Shown here: positions 16,388 through 22,511 of the stretch, piece after piece
How the letters are laid out: each line of letters opens with the position of its first letter
How positions within the stretch are numbered: the first letter of the stretch is position 1
Notes under the pieces: generated by a model
Database searches by the model: none
Seen by the model: the letters and a program-made list of their open reading frames with translations, nothing else
Told to the model about the DNA's origin: nothing
Program-made: the position numbers and the translations under genes
From: an uncultured Gammaproteobacteria bacterium
GTDB taxonomy: Bacteria; Pseudomonadota; Gammaproteobacteria; Rariloculales; Rariloculaceae
DNA: 27,369 nucleotides
Direction: 5' to 3'
Assembly (NCBI GenBank): GCA_946887385.1
Contig: CAMPKU010000021.1
Span: forward strand, 1-27,369

Positions 16388-16786
16388 ATGGACCGCGCGA
16401 CCGCCATCGAGGCACTAACTCAGTATTTCGGCGGCGGCGCCCCGCCGGTGGCCGCGGCGTACTTGTTCGGCAGCATTGCACGCAACGCGGCGCGTCCGGA
16501 CAGCGATCTCGATATTGCCGTTCTTCTGTCGGGCACGGCGCAAACAGCTCTCGTTGGCCCGCTGACCACGATCCGCGGCGATCTCGAGCGGCGTTTTCGG
16601 CGCGAAGTCGACGTCCTCGACTTGCGCACGGCGGCCGTAGACGTGCGGCACCGGGTTCTCCGGGAGGGGATACTGCTCCTCGACCGCGACCCAGCAGAGC
16701 GAATTCGCTTCGAAGTGCAAACTCGCAACGAATATTTCGACCTCGTGCCGTATCTCGAGGACTACCGCAAGGCGCGCGCCGGATGA
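16388..16786 (+). CDS. mntA: MntA-type nucleotidyltransferase antitoxin
   Basis: Minimal nucleotidyltransferase of 132 residues. The active-site signature GSx10DxD is intact: Gly28-Ser29 and Asp40/Asp42 in LFGSIARNAARPDSDLDIAV, with a third acidic residue, Asp75, in REVDVLDL. In characterised MntA-HepT modules the MntA protein transfers AMP to a tyrosine of the HEPN toxin and so silences it. The stop overlaps the downstream HEPN gene by ATGA, which is typical for these pairs. The ATG at 16388 is preferred over a TTG 21 codons upstream, whose extra residues are Arg-rich and unlike the family. I see no strong promoter in the 84-base gap after the FHA gene. Confidence 0.9.
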   Translation: MDRATAIEALTQYFGGGAPPVAAAYLFGSIARNAARPDSDLDIAVLLSGTAQTALVGPLTTIRGDLERRFRREVDVLDLRTAAVDVRHRVLREGILLLDRDPAERIRFEVQTRNEYFDLVPYLEDYRKARAG

Positions 16787-17205
16787 ACGACATCGCGCTC
16801 CTCGAGAAGAAGCTCGCTTTCATCGAAACCTGTGTTCGCGAGCTGCGCGAGCTCGCACGTCCGGAAAAGCTCGGCACCGACTTGCGGGAAACGCGCTTCG
16901 TCGAGCACACGCTGCAGCTCGCGATACAGGCGGCACTCGACGTTGCATCGCATATCGTATCCGCGCGTCGGCTAGGCGAACCGCAAACGAACCGCGCGTT
17001 GTTCGACTTGCTCCTAAAGGCCGCCGTCATCGATGCATCCCTAGCAGAGCATCTCTATGCGATGGCCGGTTTCCGTAACATCCTGGTGCACGGATATCAG
17101 GAAGTGGACGTAACGATTGTCGAGGATATCGTCCGCAACCGCCTCGACGACTTCGGCGCCTTCGTGGCAGCCGTGCGAAAGTTGCTTTCCGATTCTTCGG
17201 CTTGA
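16783..17205 (+). CDS. hepT: HepT-type HEPN toxin ribonuclease
   Basis: All-helical HEPN protein of 140 residues, the toxin of a MntA-HepT pair. The catalytic RX4HXY motif is complete, with Arg98, His103 and Tyr105 in FRNILVHGY. In this family Arg and His form the RNase site, and the tyrosine is the residue AMPylated by MntA. Its ATG overlaps the mntA TGA (ATGA), so the two are translationally coupled. Both active-site signatures are intact, so the module should be functional. It is convergent with the HAD hydrolase gene, 39 bases between stops. Whether it defends against phage or stabilises its locus cannot be told from sequence. Confidence 0.9.
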   Translation: MNDIALLEKKLAFIETCVRELRELARPEKLGTDLRETRFVEHTLQLAIQAALDVASHIVSARRLGEPQTNRALFDLLLKAAVIDASLAEHLYAMAGFRNILVHGYQEVDVTIVEDIVRNRLDDFGAFVAAVRKLLSDSSA

Positions 17206-17244
17206 ACGGCGTGCGCCGAAGGCGGCGGCGGCGTTACGCGCGCG

Positions 17245-17955
17245 TCACTCTCGTTTTCCGAGCAGCGGCAGCAGCTCGTGCAAGCTGCGGATCCGCGCGC
17301 CGTCGAAGCCGGCATGCCGATCGTCGCGATCGATCAGTATCGGCCGCATTCCGGCGGCCGCGCTGCCGGCGATATCCCAGTCGAGCTCGTCGCCGACGAA
17401 CACGCACTGCGAGCTCGGCACGCCGAGCCGCTCGCTGGCGTGGTCGAAGATCCGCCGCGACGGCTTGCGCCAACCGACGTCGCCGCACAGCACGATGGCG
17501 TCCGTAAGCGCCGCGATGCCGAGCCGCCGAAGCTCCTTGCGCCATAGCTTCGGCGGGCTGCCCCACGGCAGGTTCGAGACCACGGCCGTGCGATAGCCTT
17601 GCGAACGCAGCATCTGCAGCGTTGCATGCGTATCGTCGTAGACCCTGCCGATCTCGAAGATCGGCCCCAAGAACGCCTCGCACAGCGGCTCCGCTAGCGC
17701 CTTCATCGCGTCGCTCGGCACGGAAAAGATGCGCGCTAGACGGTGCGCCATCGGCGCGCAGCGAAAGTCGGCGGCCTCGCGATTCTCCGCCAGCGCGCGC
17801 GACATCGCGACGTCGTGCGGAACGCCCGCGAAGCCCGCGGCTCGGAGCCGGGCCGAGGTCCGCGCAACCGCTCGATCGAGAATCGGCAGGAACTCTTCGC
17901 GCCGGTAGTAGGCCGCCAGCGTGTTGCCGACGTCGAACAGGACGGCTGCCGTCAC
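17245..17955 (-). CDS. HAD-superfamily hydrolase with atypical motif I
   Basis: Haloacid-dehalogenase-fold protein of 236 residues. Motif I is FDVGNTL with nucleophile Asp8. The second aspartate of the usual DxDxT is glycine (Gly10). Motif II is VVSNLPWG, the motif III lysine is in GWRKPSRRIF, and motif IV is VFVGDELDWDIAG. A helical cap lies between about residues 15 and 85. Loss of the general acid/base Asp is also seen in other subfamilies (for example those reading FDAVGTL), so activity may be altered or the chemistry different. The GTG start at 17955 overlaps the lspA stop as GTGA and gives an N-terminus right at motif I. Longer upstream frames run through lspA. The substrate is unknown. 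Confidence 0.85.
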   Translation of the reverse strand: MTAAVLFDVGNTLAAYYRREEFLPILDRAVARTSARLRAAGFAGVPHDVAMSRALAENREAADFRCAPMAHRLARIFSVPSDAMKALAEPLCEAFLGPIFEIGRVYDDTHATLQMLRSQGYRTAVVSNLPWGSPPKLWRKELRRLGIAALTDAIVLCGDVGWRKPSRRIFDHASERLGVPSSQCVFVGDELDWDIAGSAAAGMRPILIDRDDRHAGFDGARIRSLHELLPLLGKRE

Positions 17956-18440
17956 GTGCGCGCCGATTTGGCTCGAAGCTCGGCGACAAGATATAACGCG
18001 GCGCCCAGCATGATGGCCGCATCCGCAACGTTGAACACGCCGGTGCGCAGCCAGCCGATGCCGACGTTCAGGAAATCGACCACGTGCCCGTGGTTGAAAC
18101 GATCCACCCAGTTCGAGGCGCCGCCGGCGATGAACAACGCGAGCGCAGCCGCGTGCCAGGCTCGGTTCCGCTGTCGCCACCCCACGAACGCCAGCACCAC
18201 CAACATCGCACCGGTAGCCACCGTGAAAACCGCCGTTCGGAGCCCGGGCGACATTGCGGCGCCAAGGCTCAAGAAGCCGCCGGGATTTTCGGCGTAGGTG
18301 AGCCGCACGGTGTCGGCGAAAAAGGACTGCGTGGGCGTGCCGGCGAGGCTCTCCGTGGCGAGCTGCTTCGTGACGCGGTCGCAGCCGATCGTGCCAATGA
18401 CGAGCAACAGCAGCGCGATCGGCCTTCCGAACGTCGTCAT
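17952..18440 (-). CDS. lspA: Signal peptidase II (lipoprotein signal peptidase), divergent
   Basis: Inner-membrane aspartyl protease of 162 residues that cleaves the signal peptide from prolipoproteins. There are four hydrophobic segments. The catalytic aspartates are Asp113 in SNWVDRF and Asp140 in FNVADAAI, next to the GHVVDF motif, matching E. coli Asp114 and Asp141. The region usually reading N-x-GAAFS is NPGGFLSLGA here, so the copy is divergent. It is not beside ileS, the usual neighbour, and may be a second LspA. The ATG at 18440 overlaps the GNAT stop as ATGA and is preferred over an ATG seven codons upstream. Its own stop overlaps the HAD gene by GTGA. The TatT-like lipoprotein in this window is an example of a potential substrate class. 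Confidence 0.88.
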   Translation of the reverse strand: MTTFGRPIALLLLVIGTIGCDRVTKQLATESLAGTPTQSFFADTVRLTYAENPGGFLSLGAAMSPGLRTAVFTVATGAMLVVLAFVGWRQRNRAWHAAALALFIAGGASNWVDRFNHGHVVDFLNVGIGWLRTGVFNVADAAIMLGAALYLVAELRAKSART

Positions 18441-18976
18441 GATTTCACGATAGCGTAACAATAGCAGTCGCGCGGTGCGTCGCTCGCGTTCGGGTGCATT
18501 ATCCAGCGTCGCAGCGTGCCTTCGAGCTGCATGCCTACGCTTTGAAGCAGCCGCGCCGACGCCACGTTGTGAACGTCACAAACCGCCCAGACGCGATAGA
18601 TTTCGGGTTGCATCATGGCCCACGAAATCAATCCTGAAACGGCTTCGCTCATGAGCCCTTGCCGCCACAGCCGCGGCACGAGCACGTAGCCGATGTCCAC
18701 GGCGTGCTCCTTGACGCGTGCCGAGAGCATGCCCGCAAAGGAGCCATCGGCTTTCAGCCAAAGAGTCCACGGATACCCCACACCGGTTTGCCAATCCTCC
18801 TCGCAGCGGCGGAAGAATTGCTCGGTCTCGGCTACGCTTCGATGCGGACGCCAGATCATGTACCGCGACACGTCCGGGTTCGCGGCATAGGTTTCGAACG
18901 CGATCGGAGCAGCGGTGCGATTCGCGGGCTGCAGCGTGAGGCGCTTCGTCTCCCAAGTGCTTGGCGGGACCACCAT
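18437..18976 (-). CDS. GNAT-family N-acetyltransferase (RimJ/RimL-like)
   Basis: Acetyltransferase of 179 residues using acetyl-CoA, close in pattern to the RimJ/RimL group that acetylates ribosomal or other protein N-termini or small amines. WETKRLTLQPAN opens the fold, DIGYVLVPRLWRQGLMSEA contains the acetyl-CoA pyrophosphate-binding turn (R-Q-G-L-M-S/A), and NVASARLLQSVGMQLEGTLRR is the typical C-terminal strand-helix. The ATG at 18976 has an excellent Shine-Dalgarno (GGAGGA) a few bases upstream. It is the first gene of a tightly overlapped trio, GNAT-lspA-HAD, following dnaB after a 32-base gap. The substrate is unknown. Confidence 0.9.
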   Translation of the reverse strand: MVVPPSTWETKRLTLQPANRTAAPIAFETYAANPDVSRYMIWRPHRSVAETEQFFRRCEEDWQTGVGYPWTLWLKADGSFAGMLSARVKEHAVDIGYVLVPRLWRQGLMSEAVSGLISWAMMQPEIYRVWAVCDVHNVASARLLQSVGMQLEGTLRRWIMHPNASDAPRDCYCYAIVKS

Positions 18977-19008
18977 CGCTCCTCCGAGACGGCGCGAAAA
19001 ACTCGATG

Positions 19009-20403
19009 CTAGTAAACGCCCTCGCCGTAGGCTTCCGCCACGAGGTTCTCGAACTTCGTAAATTCGCCCAAGAACGTGAGCCGGAAGTCGCCCACCGGGC
19101 CGTTGCGCTGCTTCGCGACGATGATGTCGGCGATGCCCTTGCGCGGCGTATCGCGCTCGTACACTTCTTCTCGATAGATGAACATGATGACATCTGCATC
19201 CTGTTCTATGGCGCCGCTTTCACGAAGGTCGGACATCACGGGCCGTTTGTCCTGGCGCTGCTCGACGCTGCGATTGAGCTGCGACAGTGCGATCACGGGC
19301 ACGTCGAGCTCTTTCGCCAAACCCTTCAGCGAACGCGAGATCTCCGAGATCTCCGTGGCACGATTCTCGACGGTACCGCTAACCTGCATGAGCTGCAGGT
19401 AGTCAACCACGATGAGGCCCAAGCCGTGCTCGCGCTTCAATCGGCGTGCGCGCGCGCGAATCTCCGTAGGCGTCAGTGCCCCGCTATCGTCGATGAAGAT
19501 CGGCGCATCGGACATCATGGAGACGGCCGAGTCGACGCGGGGCCAATCCTCGTCTAGCAACTTGCCGATACGCAGCCGACTCGCGGCGATGCGGCCGATC
19601 GAGCTCAGCATTCGGAACGAGAGCTGCTCGGCCGACATCTCCAAACTGAAAATGGCGGCCGGGATTTTGTGGCCGAGTGCGGCGTTCTCGGCGATATTGA
19701 TCGCCAACGTTGACTTTCCCATGGATGGTCTTCCGGCGATGATCACGAGCTCACCGCGCTGAAGCCCCGCCGTCATCTTGTCCATCTCGACGAAGCCCGT
19801 GGAGACACCCGTGATCTCGCTCGTCGAGTGGCTCAAGAAATCGAGCCGGTCGATTGTCTTCGGCAGGATCTGCTTCAGCGACACGAATCCCGAGCCGCGG
19901 CGTTGGCCGCGTTCCGCAATCTCGAACACGCGCTGCTCGGCGCGGTCTACGATCTCGGACGGCGTGAGCCCTTCCGTGCCGTGCGCGCTCGCGGCGATGT
20001 CGCCGCCGATCTCGATGAGCTGCCGCAGCATCGCGTGGTCGCGCACGATGCGCGCGTACGCGCGGATGTTGGCGGCGCTCGGCGTGTCCTCGACGAGGCG
20101 TGCCAAGTACGGAAGGCCGCCGGCCGCCTCGAGCTGCCCGATACGCTGCAAATGCTCGCTAACCGTGACGGCGTCGGGCGGCTGGTTACGCTCGACGAGC
20201 GCTGCAACGGCCGTGAAGATCAAACGGTGATCGGCGCGGTACAGATCCTCGGCGCTCACGACGTCGGCGATTTGATCCCACGCGCGCTGATCGAGCATGA
20301 GGCCGCCGAGCAGCGATTGCTCGGCTTCGACGGAGTGCGGCGGCAGGCGCAGGCGCTCGGCCGCCCGGCGGGCGAGCTCGGCGGGTGCGGCAGATTCGGC
20401 CAT
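19009..20403 (-). CDS. dnaB: Replicative DNA helicase DnaB
   Basis: Hexameric 5'-3' helicase of 464 residues that unwinds the replication fork. The N-terminal primase-interacting domain (about 20-125) starts at PPHSVEAEQSLLGGLMLD. The C-terminal RecA-like domain carries Walker A GRPSMGKST (224-232), Walker B LIVVDYLQLM and the arginine-rich DLRESGAIEQDADVI segment. There is no intein or insertion. The ATG at 20403 lies 33 bases downstream of rplI, in the common rpsF-rpsR-rplI-dnaB order. The alr gene that often follows is absent and a GNAT gene takes its place. Confidence 0.98.
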   Translation of the reverse strand: MAESAAPAELARRAAERLRLPPHSVEAEQSLLGGLMLDQRAWDQIADVVSAEDLYRADHRLIFTAVAALVERNQPPDAVTVSEHLQRIGQLEAAGGLPYLARLVEDTPSAANIRAYARIVRDHAMLRQLIEIGGDIAASAHGTEGLTPSEIVDRAEQRVFEIAERGQRRGSGFVSLKQILPKTIDRLDFLSHSTSEITGVSTGFVEMDKMTAGLQRGELVIIAGRPSMGKSTLAINIAENAALGHKIPAAIFSLEMSAEQLSFRMLSSIGRIAASRLRIGKLLDEDWPRVDSAVSMMSDAPIFIDDSGALTPTEIRARARRLKREHGLGLIVVDYLQLMQVSGTVENRATEISEISRSLKGLAKELDVPVIALSQLNRSVEQRQDKRPVMSDLRESGAIEQDADVIMFIYREEVYERDTPRKGIADIIVAKQRNGPVGDFRLTFLGEFTKFENLVAEAYGEGVY

Positions 20404-20436
20404 CGTGTGCTTTAGAGCCGCCGAAGGCTCGTGGGT

Positions 20437-20898
20437 CTAGGCTTCCGCCGCTTCCGCAGCTTCGATCACGACCTTCAGCTCGACGTTGACGTCGGTATGC
20501 AGGTGCAGCTCGATGACATGCTCGCCGGCAACGCGCAACGGACCGTCGGGCAGCCGAATCTCGCTGCGCTCGATCTCGATACCGCGCTTGGTGATTTCCT
20601 CGGCGATGTCCACGGTTCCTACCGAGCCGAACAGCTTGCCCTCGGCGCCGGCCGGCATCTCGATCTTGATCACGAGGCCTTCGAGCTGCTTGGCACGCGC
20701 TTGCGCGGCCGCAAGCTCGGCAGCCGCCTTCGCTTCGAGCTCGGCACGCCGCGACTCGAATTTCGCCTTGTTCTCCGGCGTGGCGAGCGTGGCCTTACCC
20801 TGCGGGATCAGGTAGTTCCGCGCATAGCCGGACTTCACACGAACTAAGTCGCCGATGCCGCCGACGTTGTCCACTTTCTCGAGCAGAATGATTTCCAT
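20437..20898 (-). CDS. rplI: 50S ribosomal protein L9
   Basis: Ribosomal protein L9, 153 residues, with two globular domains joined by a long helix. The N-terminal domain reads MEIILLEKVDNVGGIGDLVRVKSGYARNYL in pattern (first part MEIILLEKVDNVGG), and the helix is Ala/Glu-rich (about 45-75). The C-terminal RNA-binding domain includes LFGSVGTVDIAEEI and the RSEIRLPDGPLR pattern. Full length, ATG start, 53 bases after rpsR and 33 bases before dnaB. Confidence 0.98.
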   Translation of the reverse strand: MEIILLEKVDNVGGIGDLVRVKSGYARNYLIPQGKATLATPENKAKFESRRAELEAKAAAELAAAQARAKQLEGLVIKIEMPAGAEGKLFGSVGTVDIAEEITKRGIEIERSEIRLPDGPLRVAGEHVIELHLHTDVNVELKVVIEAAEAAEA

Positions 20899-20951
20899 GT
20901 CTCAACTCTCGTCCTTACGCCCGGTGCGCGGCGCGCAGGGACCAATGTGGC

Positions 20952-21176
20952 TCAGTGCTGATCCGTGTACGGCAATAGCGCGAGGTAACGCGCGCGCTTG
21001 ATCGCCGTGGCGAGTTGCCGTTGATACGGCGCGCTCGTGCCCGTGATGCGGCTCGGCACGATCTTGCCCGTCTCGGTGATGTACGCCTTCAGCGTGGTGA
21101 GATCCTTGTAGTCGATCTCCTTCACGCCTTCGGCGGTGAATCGGCAGAACTTCTTGCGTCGAAAATAACGAGCCAT
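20952..21176 (-). CDS. rpsR: 30S ribosomal protein S18
   Basis: Ribosomal protein S18, 74 residues, partner of S6 on the 30S platform. [44 protein letters not shown] and the ending [27 protein letters not shown] tail are diagnostic. It starts 26 bases after the rpsF stop, leaving no room for priB, which lies between these genes in E. coli and many relatives. Confidence 0.98.
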   Translation of the reverse strand: MARYFRRKKFCRFTAEGVKEIDYKDLTTLKAYITETGKIVPSRITGTSAPYQRQLATAIKRARYLALLPYTDQH

Positions 21177-21202
21177 GTTCGGTGTCCCTTGAATCTGGTG
21201 AG

Positions 21203-21655
21203 CTACTCGCGCTCGGGTTCGACGACTTCTTCGCCGAACGACGCGTCGGGGCTATTGAAATCCGCCGGCGGCGGCCGCGGCCGCTCGCGCGGCGGCGCCC
21301 GAGTGGCGGACTGCGCCTCGCGCTCCTCTTCTTCCTCGCGCGCCTTGGCCATGAACGACGGCTCCGTGACCGCCTCGTCGCGGCTGATCACGAGATAGCG
21401 CAACACCGCGTCGCTGAATCGAAATGCGCCAACGAGCTCGTCGAGCGTGGGCTTGTCGCACTCGATGTTCAGCAACAGGTAATGCGCTTTGTGAACCTTG
21501 GCGATGGAATGTGCGAGCTGGCGACGGCCCCAGTCTTCCTGGCGGTGAATCTTGCCGTTAGCGCCTTCGATCATGTTGCGATAACGCTCCATCATCGCGG
21601 GCACTTGCTCGCTCTGGTCAGGATGCACCAGAAACACGACTTCGTAGTGTCTCAA
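21203..21655 (-). CDS. rpsF: 30S ribosomal protein S6
   Basis: Ribosomal protein S6, 150 residues. The core (about 1-100) begins [20 protein letters not shown] and contains [19 protein letters not shown] and [10 protein letters not shown], all S6 signatures. A TTG at 21655 gives the family N-terminus (M)RHYEVVFLV and has GGGAG at good spacing upstream. The ATG at 21703 would add 16 unrelated residues and is rejected. The C-terminal tail is long, with a Pro/Arg-rich stretch ([10 protein letters not shown]) and an acidic end (EEVVEPERE). E. coli S6 also has an acidic tail, which RimK extends with glutamates. The upstream leader holds a hairpin that may be an S6:S18 autoregulatory site. Confidence 0.97.
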   Translation of the reverse strand: MRHYEVVFLVHPDQSEQVPAMMERYRNMIEGANGKIHRQEDWGRRQLAHSIAKVHKAHYLLLNIECDKPTLDELVGAFRFSDAVLRYLVISRDEAVTEPSFMAKAREEEEEREAQSATRAPPRERPRPPPADFNSPDASFGEEVVEPERE

Positions 21656-21679
21656 CGAGATCTCCCTATGGGTTGAACA

Positions 21680-21701
21680 GCCTCCCGCACGGCGGTGAGG
21701 C
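21680..21701 (-). promoter_or_regulatory. Candidate S6:S18-binding leader hairpin upstream of rpsF
   Basis: On the minus strand, 25-46 bases before the rpsF start, GCCTC and GAGGC form a 5-bp stem. Inside it, the 5' side has an ACCG-containing bulge and a small upper stem (CCG/CGG). A hairpin with a bulged CCG just upstream of rpsF is the known form of the S6:S18 autoregulatory mRNA motif, which mimics the 16S rRNA binding site. A second hairpin lies just upstream (CCCCGA/TCGGGG arms at 21709-21714 and 21724-21729). Folding was done by eye, so the match is tentative. Confidence 0.45.
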
Positions 21702-21761
21702 AAGGAGTCCCCGAACGTCTGGCTCGGGGGCCCGACATCGTACCCGGTCGGCCGGGACCGC

Positions 21762-22511
21762 TCAAGCCGATTTCGGGGCCTGGCGCAGCAGCTCGAAAAG
21801 CACGACGCCCGTCGCCACCGACACGTTGAGGCTCTCCACCGAGCCGCGCATCGGGATGAACACCAGCTCGTCGCATAGATCGCGCGTCAGCCGCCGCACC
21901 CCGCGGCCCTCCCCGCCCAGCACCAAAGCCACGGGCGGCGCCAGTTTCGTCTCGAACAGCGACTTCGGCGCCGCGGCATCGGCGCCGACTACCCAAACAC
22001 CGGCTTCCTTGAGCCACGCGAGCGCACGCGCCAAGTTCGGCGCTCGATAGACGGGCACGTTCTCGGTGGCACCCGTGGAGGTCTTCACGGCCGCCGCCGT
22101 CAGCTTCGCGGAGCGATCTCGCGGCACGACGACGGCATCGATGCCCGCGGCGTCGGCGGTGCGCAGGCACGCGCCCAGGTTCCTCGGATCTTCGACGCCG
22201 TCGAGCACTAGCAAGCGCAAGGCGCGGCCGCGCTCGAGCACCAAGGCTTCGAAGTCCCCGATCGAGAACTCCGCGGCCGCGGCCACTTCCACCACGATGC
22301 CTTGGTGGACGGCACCATCCGTGAGCCGGTCGAGATCGGCGCGCCCCACGCGCTCGACGGCGATACCGCGCGCCGATAGGGCTCGCACGAGCTCGGCAAG
22401 CTTGCCGCCGGCGTCGCGCAAAACCTTGGCCGTAAGCAGAGTTTCCGGGCGCCGCTCGAGCACGGCGCGGACGGCATGCAGCCCGTAGAGGTGCTGCCGG
22501 CGGCTAGCCAC
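21762..22511 (-). CDS. rlmB: 23S rRNA (guanosine-2'-O-)-methyltransferase RlmB
   Basis: SPOUT/TrmH-family methyltransferase of 249 residues that methylates G2251 of 23S rRNA. The N-terminal substrate-binding domain begins [17 protein letters not shown]. The knotted catalytic domain has [35 protein letters not shown] and [23 protein letters not shown] in pattern (key residues SLNVSVA). The start is GTG at 22511 ([10 protein letters not shown]), overlapping the rnr 3' end by 8 bases. The ATG at 22598 lies deep in rnr and is rejected. The rnr-rlmB pair is a conserved arrangement. Confidence 0.96.
   Translation of the reverse strand: MASRRQHLYGLHAVRAVLERRPETLLTAKVLRDAGGKLAELVRALSARGIAVERVGRADLDRLTDGAVHQGIVVEVAAAAEFSIGDFEALVLERGRALRLLVLDGVEDPRNLGACLRTADAAGIDAVVVPRDRSAKLTAAAVKTSTGATENVPVYRAPNLARALAWLKEAGVWVVGADAAAPKSLFETKLAPPVALVLGGEGRGVRRLTRDLCDELVFIPMRGSVESLNVSVATGVVLFELLRQAPKSA

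Noticed and set aside
17206..17244. Bidirectional terminator between hepT and the HAD gene
   Set aside because: The only pairing is a four-base CGGC/GCCG stem with no T-run on either side.
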